From the NCBI GenBank assembly GCA_903837355.1, contig CAILUI010000122.1:53480-117479 (forward strand): 64,000 bases of DNA, given 5' to 3'. Source of the stretch: an uncultured Victivallales bacterium. GTDB taxonomy: Bacteria; Verrucomicrobiota; Lentisphaeria; Oligosphaerales; JAFGRS01. The notes beneath the pieces were generated by a model. The model was not told where the DNA came from, searched no databases, and saw only the letters and a program-made list of their open reading frames with translations. Of this stretch, positions 34,691-43,597 are shown piece by piece. Numbering within the stretch: position 1 is the first letter of the stretch; each line of letters opens with the position of its first letter. The position numbers and the translations under genes are program-made.

Positions 34691-35984
34691 GGTGCAGATC
34701 GGCATCCTCGGACTGCTGGTGCTGTTACTGTTGTTCCCGACCGGTATCGAACTCGGTTTCGCCATGGCGATCGTGGGCTTTGTCGGCTTCAGCGCGATCG
34801 TCAACGTGCGCGCCGCCACCAACCTGCTCGCCAAGGACTTCTTCGACGTCTTCAGCTCCTACGGCTTCACGGTCATTCCCCTCTTCGTCCTGATGGGCCA
34901 GGTGGCCTTCAATGCCGGAATCGCGCGCCGCCTCTACCTGGCCGCCTACCGCTTCGTCGGCCACATCCCCGGGGGCTTGGCCATGGCCACGGTGGGGGGG
35001 GCCATGGCCTTCAAGGCAATCTGCGGATCCTCGACCGCGACCGCGGCAACCTTCGCCAGCGTGGCCGTGCCGGAAATGGACCGCTACCGCTACAGCCGCG
35101 TCCTCTCCACCGGCGTGGTCGCCTCGGTGGGAACACTCGGCATCCTGGTGCCACCGAGCGTCACCCTGATCGTCTTCGGCGTCATCACCCAGCAGTCCAT
35201 CGGCAAGCTGTTCCTGGCCGGCATCATTCCCGGTCTGCTGATTGCCGCCTGCTTCCTGCTGGTGATCGCCGTCTGGTGCCGGATCGACCCCAGCCTGGGG
35301 CCCCACGGCGAGCGCTCGTCCTGGAAGGAGCGCGGCCGCTCGCTGCCGGAGTGTGTGTATGTCTCGGCCGTGTTCCTGCTGGTTGTCGGAGGGCTGATGA
35401 AGGGCTACTTCACGGCTACGGAAGCCGGCAGTATGGGAACCATGGCCGTGTTGCTGCTTTCCGTGGGCGCCCGCCATCTCACCTTCACTGGCTTCCTGAA
35501 GTCCGTCGACGAGTCTCTCCGCAATGCCTGCATGGTGCTGGTACTGATTGCCGGCTCGACCGTGCTCGGGCACTTCCTCGCGGTGACCCGCATCCCGATG
35601 CTGACCGCGGACTGGGTGACCTCGCTGCCCCTGCCCCGTTACGGCATCATGCTCGTCATCGGTCTGGTCTACCTGATCGGCGGGTCGTTCATCGATGACC
35701 TGGCCTTCATGATCCTGGCCACGCCAATCTTCTATCCCGCGGTGCTCAGGATGGGCTTCAGTCCGCTCTGGTTCGGCATGGTCGTCGGCGTCACCGTGAT
35801 GATCGGCGTCGTCGTCCCGCCGGTGGCCATCAACGTCTTTGTGGTACGGAACATCACCAAGGTCCCGCTGGCCACCATCTACCGCGGGGTCTACCCCTTC
35901 CTGTCGGCACTGGTGTTCGTCGGCTTCCTCCTCTTCGTCTTCCCGCAACTCGCCACCTGGCTGCCGGGACTGCTGATGCCATGA
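34683..35984 (+). CDS. TRAP transporter large membrane subunit (DctM-type)
   Basis: 433 residues, about 11-12 membrane segments. Family features: GQVAFNAGIARRLYLAAYRF, HIPGGLAMATVGGAMAFKAI and CGSSTATAATFASVAVPEM with the GSSTA motif of the DctM/Siam family, SVGTLGILVPPSVTLIVFG, and the mirrored GGSFIDDLAFMILATPIFYP. The protein translocates the substrate delivered by DctP with sodium or proton symport. The length is normal. It completes a complete TRAP system, likely importing a C4 or sugar-acid-type carboxylate. Confidence 0.93.
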   Translation: MSEVQIGILGLLVLLLLFPTGIELGFAMAIVGFVGFSAIVNVRAATNLLAKDFFDVFSSYGFTVIPLFVLMGQVAFNAGIARRLYLAAYRFVGHIPGGLAMATVGGAMAFKAICGSSTATAATFASVAVPEMDRYRYSRVLSTGVVASVGTLGILVPPSVTLIVFGVITQQSIGKLFLAGIIPGLLIAACFLLVIAVWCRIDPSLGPHGERSSWKERGRSLPECVYVSAVFLLVVGGLMKGYFTATEAGSMGTMAVLLLSVGARHLTFTGFLKSVDESLRNACMVLVLIAGSTVLGHFLAVTRIPMLTADWVTSLPLPRYGIMLVIGLVYLIGGSFIDDLAFMILATPIFYPAVLRMGFSPLWFGMVVGVTVMIGVVVPPVAINVFVVRNITKVPLATIYRGVYPFLSALVFVGFLLFVFPQLATWLPGLLMP

Positions 35985-36050
35985 CCGTCGGGATGGCCCC
36001 CGAACGCCGCCACGGCCTCGGCGCGGAGTCGGTGGCGTCGGGCATCCACG

Positions 36051-36079
36051 TTGTCACGCAATGCTTACGCTGGTATGTT
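36051..36079 (+). promoter_or_regulatory. Promoter-like pair upstream of ferritin
   Basis: TTGTCA - 17 bp - TATGTT is found 80 bases before the ferritin ATG. It is the best sigma-70-like match in the intergenic region. No iron-box (Fur) match was recognised nearby. Confidence 0.45.
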
Positions 36080-36158
36080 CACCCGGAGGCGCGCTGCGGT
36101 TACCACAGCGGGATCGCACCGTACTGAACCCGTGTACTCGTGCAGGGAGGTGTCAGCC

Positions 36159-36686
36159 ATGCTCAGCAAGACGGTCTGTCAGGCGCTCAGTGACCAGGTG
36201 ACGAAAGAGATCGGCTCCAGCTACCTCTACCTGCAGATGGCCGCCTGGCTCGAGGCGCAGGCCCTGAAGGGCTTCGCCGCGTGGATGAGGATTCAGGCCC
36301 AGGAAGAGGTCGCCCATGGCATGATCCTTTTCAACTTCCTGCTGGACCGTGGCGCCATGGCTGAACTGGGCGCCATCCCCAAACCGGAGGCGGTGTACGC
36401 CTCGCCCCTGCAGGTGTTCGAGCGCGCACTGGCACACGAGCAAGGAATCACCGAGTCCATCAACACCATCATGGACGCGGCCATCAAGGACCGGGACTTC
36501 GCGACTCAGCGCCGCCTCGACTGGTTCATCTCCGAGCAGGTCGAGGAGGAGGCGAACCCGACCGAGATCATCGCCAAGATCAAGCTCCTCGGCGACGGTC
36601 AGTCCTTGTTCCTGCTTGACAAGGAACTGGGGTTGCGCACCTTCGTCATGCCACCCCCGCTCGCGGCAGCCACGGCCGCGCCCTGA
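36159..36686 (+). CDS. ftnA: Ferritin
   Basis: 175 residues of a non-heme bacterial ferritin, which oxidises ferrous iron and stores it in a 24-mer cage. The ferroxidase residues are visible: E17 and the SSYLYLQMA helix, the E-E-x-x-H pair in QAQEEVAHGM, E in ALAHEQGITES, and Q/E in ISEQVEEEANPTEI. GGGAGGT seven bases upstream fixes ATG 36159, and the residues before it in the open frame are not family-like. It converges on ribokinase with nine bases between the stops. Its role is iron storage and oxidative-stress protection. Confidence 0.93.
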   Translation: MLSKTVCQALSDQVTKEIGSSYLYLQMAAWLEAQALKGFAAWMRIQAQEEVAHGMILFNFLLDRGAMAELGAIPKPEAVYASPLQVFERALAHEQGITESINTIMDAAIKDRDFATQRRLDWFISEQVEEEANPTEIIAKIKLLGDGQSLFLLDKELGLRTFVMPPPLAAATAAP

Positions 36687-36695
36687 ACGGTCCGG

Positions 36696-37601
36696 TCAGG
36701 CCAGGGCAGGCGCCGCGGCAAAAAAGGCGTCGACGTCGACCGGACGCGGGATGGAATCCATGGCTCCCGGCCGGGTGACGCTGACGGCGGCCGCGCGGCA
36801 GGCGGCACGCAGAGCCGCGGGCTCGGCGGCGCCGCGCAGGACCGCTGCCAGGTAGTAGCCGATGAAGGTGTCACCGGCGGCGGTGGTGTCGACGGCCTTG
36901 ACCCGCGGCGCCGGGCATTGCCAGCGCTGCCCTCCAGCCTGCTGGTAGACGGCTCCATCTGCACCCAGGGTCAGACACAGGTCGGCCCTGGGCAGTCGGC
37001 GGGCAAGCCCGGCAAGCCAGGACTCCACGTCCGTGCCGCCGGCCAAGGCCGCAGCCTCGTGCTCGTTGACGATCAGCAGGTCCACGGCGTCCAACGGATA
37101 GTCCAGAACGGCAGCGGACATCGGCGCTGGGTTGAACACCACCCGCACCCCCGCGGCCCGGCCCGCCGAGAGCAAGTCCGGCGTGGCGTTAATCTCGTTC
37201 TGCAGCAGCAGCACATCCCCAGGCTGCAGGCGCTGCAGAGCCGTCCGCAGGTGCTCAGCCCCGATCATGGCATTGGCGCCGGCGAAGAGGACAATGGAGT
37301 TCTGACCCTTGTCATCGACCTGGATCAGCGCGTGCCCGCCCGGGCCCTCGGCGACGCGGATATCCAGCACATCCACGCCCTCCGCAGCCAGCCGCTCGCG
37401 CAGCCACAGACCCTCTGGACCGATGCTGCCGGCGTGGGCGACGGCGGCTCCCGCCCGCGCCAGCGCGACGGACTGGTTCGCACCCTTGCCACCGGCGAAA
37501 CGCAGGTAGCTCGAGCCCGCCACCGTCTCACCCGGCCGCGCGATGTGGGGCACGCGGTAGACGTGATCGACATTCAGGCTGCCGAAGTTGAGCACCTTCA
37601 T
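36696..37601 (-). CDS. rbsK: Ribokinase (PfkB family)
   Basis: 301 residues of the PfkB fold. N-terminal KVLNFGSLNVDHVYRVPHIA and RPGETVAGSSYLRFAGGKGAN match the ribose-binding GGKGANQS signature; DTTAAGDTFIGY (D about 248) holds the catalytic base and anion hole. The enzyme phosphorylates ribose to ribose-5-phosphate. A GGGGAGAG site precedes ATG 37601. It is the last gene of the metK-adenosine kinase-ahcY operon, where it could salvage ribose from nucleoside breakdown. A related nucleoside-kinase activity cannot be excluded. Confidence 0.85.
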   Translation of the reverse strand: MKVLNFGSLNVDHVYRVPHIARPGETVAGSSYLRFAGGKGANQSVALARAGAAVAHAGSIGPEGLWLRERLAAEGVDVLDIRVAEGPGGHALIQVDDKGQNSIVLFAGANAMIGAEHLRTALQRLQPGDVLLLQNEINATPDLLSAGRAAGVRVVFNPAPMSAAVLDYPLDAVDLLIVNEHEAAALAGGTDVESWLAGLARRLPRADLCLTLGADGAVYQQAGGQRWQCPAPRVKAVDTTAAGDTFIGYYLAAVLRGAAEPAALRAACRAAAVSVTRPGAMDSIPRPVDVDAFFAAAPALA

Positions 37602-37632
37602 GGCCCGGCTCTCCCCCGGCCCGCCGTGGGCC

Positions 37633-39054
37633 TCAATACCGGTAGTGCTCAGGCTTGTATGGACCGTCGGCAGGCACGCCGATATAAGCGGCCTGATGGT
37701 CGGTCAACGCGGTGAGCTTGGCCCCCAGTTTGGCCAGATGCAGACGTGCGACTTCCTCGTCGAGCTTCTTGGCCAGACGATAGACGCCGATCGACCGTTT
37801 CGGGTTGCGGGCGATGTCGATCTGAGCCAGGGTCTGGTTCGTAAAGGAGTTACTCATCACGAAGCTCGGGTGGCCCGTGGCACAGCCGAGGTTTACCAAA
37901 CGCCCCTCGGCCAGAACGTAGATGCAGTGCCCGTCGGCGAAGGTATAACGGTGCACGGGGCACTCCCGACCCTTGATCTCGAGCTTGGTAACACCCGGCC
38001 ACTTCTCCAGCGCCGCCACTTGGATCTCATTGTCGAAGTGCCCAATGTTGCAGACGATGGCCTGGTCTTTCATCCGGCTCATGTGCTCTGCCGTAATGAT
38101 GTCGCAGTTGCCGGTGGCGGTCACGAAAATGTCGGCGCTGGTCAGCGCCTCCTCGAGGGTGCACACCCGGTGTCCCGCCATGCACGCCTGGAGGGCGCAG
38201 ATGGGGTCAATCTCGCTCACCAGGACCAGGGCACGCTCATTGCGCAGGGCTTCGGCTGAACCCTTGCCGACGTCGCCATAGCCGCAGACCATCACCGTCT
38301 TGCCGGAGATCAGCACGTCCAAGGCCCGTTTGATACCGTCAGTGAGCGAGTGCCGACAACCGTAGATGTTGTCGAACTTGCTCTTGGTCACCGAATCGTT
38401 GACGTTGACGGCCTGGAAGAGCAACTGACCGGCGTCCGCCATCTGGGTCAGCCGATGCACGCCCGTCGTGGTCTCCTCAGAGACCCCCCGGACCCGCGCG
38501 GCCACCCGGTGCCAGTGTCCTGGGCGCTCCTTGAGCACCCGCTTCAACAGCGCGTTGATCACGCCCAGTTCGGCGTTGTCGGTGGGGACATCGAGGATCG
38601 CAGCGTCATTCTCTGCCGCGACGCCGCGGTGAATGAGCAACGTCGCATCCCCGCCGTCGTCGACGATCTGGTCAGGCCCTTGACCATCGGGCCAGGTGAG
38701 GGCCTCGAGGGTGCAGTCCCAGTACTCCTGCAGGGTTTCGCCCTTCCAGGCGAACACGGGGATGCCGCGGGCCGCGATGGCCGCGGCGGCATGGTCCTGG
38801 GTCGAGAAGATGTTGCAGGAGGCCCAGCGCACGTCGGCCCCCAGGTCCACCAGCGTCTCGATCAGAATCGCGGTCTGCACGGTCATGTGCAGCGAGCCCG
38901 TGATGCGGATACCGCGAAGGGGCTGGGCCGGTCCGTACTTCTCGCGGGTCGCCATCAGGCCGGGCATCTCCTGCTCGGCAATGTCGAACTCCTTACGGCC
39001 AAAGCCGGCAAGGTCCGGATTCGCAATCCAACTCGTGGGGGTCTTGACGATCAT
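37633..39054 (-). CDS. ahcY: Adenosylhomocysteinase
   Basis: 473 residues, NAD-dependent S-adenosylhomocysteine hydrolase, which yields homocysteine and adenosine and removes the product inhibitor of methyltransferases. [22 protein letters not shown] and [20 protein letters not shown] are classic blocks; the NAD-binding site is [36 protein letters not shown] and the C-terminal [11 protein letters not shown] complete the family. GAGGAAG precedes ATG 39054. It sits between the adenosine kinase-like gene and ribokinase, together draining SAH products. Confidence 0.96.
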   Translation of the reverse strand: MIVKTPTSWIANPDLAGFGRKEFDIAEQEMPGLMATREKYGPAQPLRGIRITGSLHMTVQTAILIETLVDLGADVRWASCNIFSTQDHAAAAIAARGIPVFAWKGETLQEYWDCTLEALTWPDGQGPDQIVDDGGDATLLIHRGVAAENDAAILDVPTDNAELGVINALLKRVLKERPGHWHRVAARVRGVSEETTTGVHRLTQMADAGQLLFQAVNVNDSVTKSKFDNIYGCRHSLTDGIKRALDVLISGKTVMVCGYGDVGKGSAEALRNERALVLVSEIDPICALQACMAGHRVCTLEEALTSADIFVTATGNCDIITAEHMSRMKDQAIVCNIGHFDNEIQVAALEKWPGVTKLEIKGRECPVHRYTFADGHCIYVLAEGRLVNLGCATGHPSFVMSNSFTNQTLAQIDIARNPKRSIGVYRLAKKLDEEVARLHLAKLGAKLTALTDHQAAYIGVPADGPYKPEHYRY

Positions 39055-39096
39055 GATCCGCTTCCTCAGATTGCCCGCAGCGTCCGCTCGCGGGCC

Positions 39097-40086
39097 TCAG
39101 TCCTCGTCTTGCATGGCCACCAGCCGGCGGGACAGCCGGGTCCAGGTGGCGGTGGGCAGAGACGCGCCAAGCACGCCGACAACGGCGGCGGCGACGGCCG
39201 CACCCATGCGACCGGCAGTCTGCAGGGAACAGCCATGCAGGCAGCCGTAGAGAAAGCCGGCGGCCCAGAGGTCGCCCGCTCCGGTAGTATCGCAGACGGT
39301 CACCTTCTCCGCAGGGACGTGCACGGTCTGGTCCCCCCGGCGCAGTAAGGCGCCCTCGGCGCCCAACTTCACCACGGCCAGCTCGCAGTGCTGGGCCAGA
39401 ACCGCCAGGGCGCTGGCCGGGTCCGGCGCGCCCACAAAGGCGACCGCCTCAGCCTCGTTCGCGAAAACCATATCCACATAGTCATCAAGCAGGGCGGGCA
39501 GCAGGTCCGCCGAGGCCCCGACCACCTCCGGGGAGGATAAATCAAGGCAAATGCGACAACCGGCAGCCCGGCCAAGGCGCAGCACATGCAGCAGCAACGG
39601 GCGGTTGTAGAGCATGTAGCCTTCCGTAAGCAGGTGCGTGCCGCCGCGGAGATCCGCGGCACTGACCTCGCCGACCGACAGCGACGCCGAGGCCCCCAGG
39701 AAGGTGCGCATCGTGCGCTCGCCGTCAGGGGTGATGAGGCTGAGACAGGTGCCGCTAGGAAGCTCGGGGTCGCGCTTCAGGCTGGTGGTGTCGACGCCCG
39801 CCGCCGCGGCATGGCCACGGTAGGCCTCGCCGGCAGAGTCGCTCCCGATCTTGGCCAGGAGGCGGCTGTGCACGCCCAGGCGGGCCAGGCCAACGACAGT
39901 GTTCGCGGCGGAGCCGCCGGGCGCGATCTCGGGGGTGGCCGGCAGGGCCGCGAGAAGACGACGACGCTCGGCGTCATCGACCAGAACCATGCCGCCCTTC
40001 TGCCCAGGCAGCGCGGCGACAAAAGACTCAGGCACATGGACCAACTGGTCGAGCAGTGCGGAGCCGAAACCGAGTACAAGCGCCAT
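39097..40086 (-). CDS. Adenosine kinase-like PfkB-family sugar/nucleoside kinase
   Basis: 329 residues. GFGSALLDQLVHVPESF and PGGSAANTVVGLARLG match the adenosine-kinase branch of PfkB proteins (GGSAANT); CDTTGAGDLWAAGFLYGCLH holds the catalytic Asp and anion hole. Position between metK and ahcY argues that it phosphorylates adenosine released by AhcY to AMP. The start is three bases after the metK stop, so translation is coupled; AAGGGTT lies upstream. A 2-keto-3-deoxygluconate or fructose kinase role cannot be excluded by sequence alone. Confidence 0.85.
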   Translation of the reverse strand: MALVLGFGSALLDQLVHVPESFVAALPGQKGGMVLVDDAERRRLLAALPATPEIAPGGSAANTVVGLARLGVHSRLLAKIGSDSAGEAYRGHAAAAGVDTTSLKRDPELPSGTCLSLITPDGERTMRTFLGASASLSVGEVSAADLRGGTHLLTEGYMLYNRPLLLHVLRLGRAAGCRICLDLSSPEVVGASADLLPALLDDYVDMVFANEAEAVAFVGAPDPASALAVLAQHCELAVVKLGAEGALLRRGDQTVHVPAEKVTVCDTTGAGDLWAAGFLYGCLHGCSLQTAGRMGAAVAAAVVGVLGASLPTATWTRLSRRLVAMQDED

Positions 40087-40089
40087 GGT

Positions 40090-41283
40090 TCAACCCTTGA
40101 GAGCTGCGCGCAGTGCGGCGGCCTTGTCGGTGCGCTCCCAGGGGAACTTACTGCGGCCAAAGTGCCCGTAGGTGGCCGTCTCGCGGTAGGACCAGCCCGC
40201 CAGGGAAGGCGTCTGCAGCCCCAGTGCGATGGTGATGCTGGCGGGCCGCAGGTCGAAGATCTCACCCGCTTGGAGCAATGCCTGGATGCGTTCTTCCGGT
40301 ACGGTACTGGTGCCGAAGGTATCGATGTTGACGCTGAGCGGCCGAGCCACGCCAATGGCATAGGCGACCTGCACTTCGCACTTCCGCGCCAGACCCGCGG
40401 CGACGATGTTCTTGGCGACATAACGGCACATGTAGGCGGCAGAACGATCCACTTTGGACGGGTCCTTACCCGAGAAAGCGCCACCGCCGTGGCAACCGAC
40501 ACCGCCGTAGGTATCCACGATGATCTTGCGTCCGGTCACCCCGGTATCCCCCGAGGGCCCGCCGACCACGAAGCGACCCGTGGGATTGACGTAGTAGCGG
40601 ATATCGTTGGTCAGCAACTCAGCCGGGATGATCTCATGCACCACGTCGGCCACCAAGGCCCGGAGCGTCGCGTCGTCGGCCTCGGGCGTGTGCTGGTGCG
40701 AAAGCACGACGGTGGGTACGCAGACCGGCTTCCCTTGGTCATACAAGACCGACACCTGACTCTTGGCATCCGGCCGCAGATAGGCATAGGTCACGGGATC
40801 GGCATGCCGCAATTCCGCCAGCCGCCGCACCAGCCCGTGCGCATAGAGCAATGGGGCCGGCATCAGCTCGGGGGTTTCGTCGGTGGCATAGCCAAACATC
40901 ATGCCCTGATCGCCCGCGCCCTGCTCTTTGGCGCTGCCCAGGTCCGCCGTGACCCCCTGCGAGATGTCGGGCGACTGCGGGTGAATGCAGACAAAGACCT
41001 TGCAGGAGTCTGCCGAAAATCCGACCGCGGCGTCGGTGTAGCCGATCTTGCGGACCACATCCCGCGCGACCTGCTCCCAGTTGACCTTGGCGCGGGTGGT
41101 GATCTCACCGGACATCACGACCAGGTCGGTCGTCGCCAGGGTCTCGCAGGCCACACGGCTCTGCGAATCCTGCTCCAAACAAGCGTCCAGAACCGCGTCG
41201 GAGATCTGGTCACAAACCTTGTCGGGATGCCCTTCGGAGACGGACTCAGAGGTGAAAACGTGTCTCGCCTTGATCTTGCTCAT
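40090..41283 (-). CDS. metK: S-adenosylmethionine synthetase
   Basis: 397 residues; makes S-adenosylmethionine from methionine and ATP in the cytoplasm. Motifs: [51 protein letters not shown] and the C-terminal [21 protein letters not shown] four to five bases upstream fixes ATG 41283; the frame is open for 23 further codons without sense. It heads the operon with adenosine kinase, ahcY and ribokinase, so synthesis and recycling of methyl donor are coordinated. The promoter-like pair at 41361-41388 lies about 80 bases upstream. Confidence 0.97.
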   Translation of the reverse strand: MSKIKARHVFTSESVSEGHPDKVCDQISDAVLDACLEQDSQSRVACETLATTDLVVMSGEITTRAKVNWEQVARDVVRKIGYTDAAVGFSADSCKVFVCIHPQSPDISQGVTADLGSAKEQGAGDQGMMFGYATDETPELMPAPLLYAHGLVRRLAELRHADPVTYAYLRPDAKSQVSVLYDQGKPVCVPTVVLSHQHTPEADDATLRALVADVVHEIIPAELLTNDIRYYVNPTGRFVVGGPSGDTGVTGRKIIVDTYGGVGCHGGGAFSGKDPSKVDRSAAYMCRYVAKNIVAAGLARKCEVQVAYAIGVARPLSVNIDTFGTSTVPEERIQALLQAGEIFDLRPASITIALGLQTPSLAGWSYRETATYGHFGRSKFPWERTDKAAALRAALKG

Positions 41284-41360
41284 GATACTCCCGCCTTGAG
41301 AAACCTGCCGGCCCTCGGTTTGACCAATGCCCCGCGCTGCCGGCGCACTCACACACGAAT

Positions 41361-41388
41361 ACTATAGCCTTACGGCTGGCGCCTGCAA
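41361..41388 (-). promoter_or_regulatory. Promoter-like pair upstream of metK
   Basis: Reading toward metK, TTGCAG and TATAGT are 16 bases apart. The expected leader is about 75 bases and contains two copies of GCCGGC that could pair. None of the SAM or SAH riboswitch classes known to me was recognised in it. Confidence 0.5.
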
Positions 41389-41449
41389 TCCCTGAACCGC
41401 GACCGACCTGGCAGCCGCCGGGCACGCGCCAGACGGTGGCCAGGAAGGG

Positions 41450-43558
41450 TCACAGTGACTTGAGGCGCAGGTTACGGAAGCGCACCGGTTGACCGTGGTA
41501 CTGCAGGCCGACGAAGCCGCTGCGGGCCATCTGGCCGTAGGCGATCTTGAACTTATTCGGAGACCCGTCCGGATTCAGGCCTGCCTGCGGCCACTGGCTA
41601 AGGTCCATGTCCGTAACGATCAGCCCATTCAGCCTGACCAGGATACGGTTCGCCTTGGCGAGCATGGTGAGGTGGTTCCATTCGCCCGCCGGGCGCACGG
41701 CGTTGGTGACCGGGGCCAGGCAGTCGAAGATGGCTCCGCAGACGTGTTTCCGTTCGGGGAGATCAGGCTGCAGGATCTGGACTTCGATGGCGGTATTGAG
41801 CCAGTCCTCGATGCTGGCGCAGCGCAGGAAGACGCCGCTGTTGGTCTCCGCTTCGCAGCGGAACTCCAGGTCCAGCGCCAGATCGCCGTACGTCGCCTTG
41901 GTCCAGATATCGCCACCACCCTTGGCCACCAGTTCGCCGTTCTCCCAGGTCCAGGAGTCCTTGGCGAACGTGGCATCGCCAAGGTCATTGGCGAACAGCG
42001 GCTGGTAGCCGCCGGCAGCGTCGGCCTGACCGAGCAACGCTTCGAGGTGGGCCGGGGTCAGGATCGGGTCTGCCGCCGCGGGCACGAGCAGCTCGATCTC
42101 GCTGAGTTGGCAGGTGTCGGCGCCGTGGTTGCGGGTGATCTCCAGCCGATAGAGGGTGTACTCGCCGGGCGCATGCACGACGAAGAGCCGTTTGAAGTGG
42201 CGATCGGCCCAGGTCGCGTCGCTGCGGCGATCCACCTCGGCCCAGGTCTTGCCGCCGTCATTGGAGCCAGACAGGCACCAATCGCGCGGGTCGCGCTCGG
42301 GGGCGTCGTTGGCGGTGGTCAGGGAGTAGGCGGCGATGCGCTCGCGCCGTTCGCCGGGGTACGAGTACTGGATCCAGGCCGTCGCTGCCTTCAGACACCA
42401 CTTCGTCGTGGCGTTGTCGAAAGCGTTCGGGAACTGCTCGTTCGGAAAGCCCTCGCCGCTAGCGGTGACGACCCCGCCGGCCGTATCGGTGGTATCGCGG
42501 TAGCCGGCGCTCTCGTCAGGCTTGGGATCCGGCCACTGGCCCGTGCTGCCAGGCGCCATCTGCTTCCAGGTGTCGGCAGGATCCCAACTCATTCCCGGCG
42601 GCAGGGCTCTGCCCGTCAGCAGCGCTTCCTGCGGTAATGCCAGGCACTGCCGGTAGAACCACAGGCTCGCCTCCAGCGCGGGAACCGGGTTCTCAGGGGT
42701 GGACTCGTACTCGAAGGATACCACCCCGGCGAAACGCTGGCGGCGGAGCTCCGCGATGACCTCGGGAGCGCTGGCAAAGCCGGCGCCCAGGGCCACGCAC
42801 TCGCCGGACAGCGACGGGCTGCTGACATCCTTCAGGTGCAGGGCGTGGAGCCGGCCCTCCATGGCCCGCACGCCAGCCATGACGTTCACACCGGAACGGA
42901 CCCAGTGTCCGTTGTCGACACAGGCCCCGAGACGAGCGCTACGCCCCTTGCAGGCGTTCAGGACCGTCTCCGGCGACCAGTACGCCGAGGGTTGCGGGTG
43001 ATTGTGGAACGCGGCCTGGATGGCGTACTGGTCACAGAGACCGGCGACAAGATCGAGCTGATCTGCGGCCGGCTCGCAGGTGATCACGCTCAGTTCCAGC
43101 GCCTTGGCGAACTCGAAGATGGCCCGCCATTCGGCCTCATCTTTGCCATTCACTACGCCGTAGGCCACTGGGCGGACACCCCTGATCTTGAGTCCGTCCG
43201 CCAGCCGTTGCCGCGTCGCCGCGTCCAGCGTGTGCGCGACCGCGCCCGGAATGTCGCCGCCGATCGTCTGCCCGGGGTACATCTCGATGGCAGTGATCCC
43301 CAGCGCGGCGCTCTTCTCCGCGGCCTGCATGAGCGTGAACGAACGGAAGGTGTACGCCTGCATAGCCAGGGTCCAGCGCACCGGCTCGATCGGCGCGCCG
43401 GGCGGCGACCCGAAGACACCGCCCACGAAGGCCTGTCCGGCCCGGACTTCAGGCCCCACCGCCGCCGCTTGACGCGACCGGGCACAGCCCACCCCTGCCA
43501 GCAGCAACGCGGCCACGACACTGCCACACCACAAGACCGGGAAGACTCGCTTCGACAT
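41450..43558 (-). CDS. Lipoprotein-type sugar-isomerase/discoidin/DUF1080 fusion, probable 3-keto-glycoside lyase
   Basis: About 702 residues, three modules. Residues 60-300 form a xylose-isomerase-like TIM barrel (LAMQAYTFRSFTLMQAAEKS, VITCEPAADQ, AAFHNHPQP, LHALHLKDVSSP, VSFEYESTPEN with metal-ligand-type residues). Residues 340-500 are an F5/8-type (discoidin) beta domain (WCLKAATAWIQYSYPG). Residues 515-702 are a DUF1080/3-keto-disaccharide hydrolase LamG-like domain (NGLIVTDMDLSQWPQ, SGFVGLQYHGQPVRFRNLRL). The N-terminal signal ends LLLAGVGC, so the protein may be lipid-anchored. AGGAG about ten bases upstream fixes ATG 43558. It lies 39 bases downstream of a Gfo/Idh oxidoreductase, the pairing known from the 3-keto-glycoside pathway. 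Confidence 0.85.
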   Translation of the reverse strand: MSKRVFPVLWCGSVVAALLLAGVGCARSRQAAAVGPEVRAGQAFVGGVFGSPPGAPIEPVRWTLAMQAYTFRSFTLMQAAEKSAALGITAIEMYPGQTIGGDIPGAVAHTLDAATRQRLADGLKIRGVRPVAYGVVNGKDEAEWRAIFEFAKALELSVITCEPAADQLDLVAGLCDQYAIQAAFHNHPQPSAYWSPETVLNACKGRSARLGACVDNGHWVRSGVNVMAGVRAMEGRLHALHLKDVSSPSLSGECVALGAGFASAPEVIAELRRQRFAGVVSFEYESTPENPVPALEASLWFYRQCLALPQEALLTGRALPPGMSWDPADTWKQMAPGSTGQWPDPKPDESAGYRDTTDTAGGVVTASGEGFPNEQFPNAFDNATTKWCLKAATAWIQYSYPGERRERIAAYSLTTANDAPERDPRDWCLSGSNDGGKTWAEVDRRSDATWADRHFKRLFVVHAPGEYTLYRLEITRNHGADTCQLSEIELLVPAAADPILTPAHLEALLGQADAAGGYQPLFANDLGDATFAKDSWTWENGELVAKGGGDIWTKATYGDLALDLEFRCEAETNSGVFLRCASIEDWLNTAIEVQILQPDLPERKHVCGAIFDCLAPVTNAVRPAGEWNHLTMLAKANRILVRLNGLIVTDMDLSQWPQAGLNPDGSPNKFKIAYGQMARSGFVGLQYHGQPVRFRNLRLKSL

Positions 43559-43597
43559 CCGGGGTATCTCCTTCATCAGCACATCCGGAGAAATGGC

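Noticed and set aside
41284..41380. SAM or SAH riboswitch before metK
   Set aside because: The leader lacks the conserved core of the classes known to me, so none is called.
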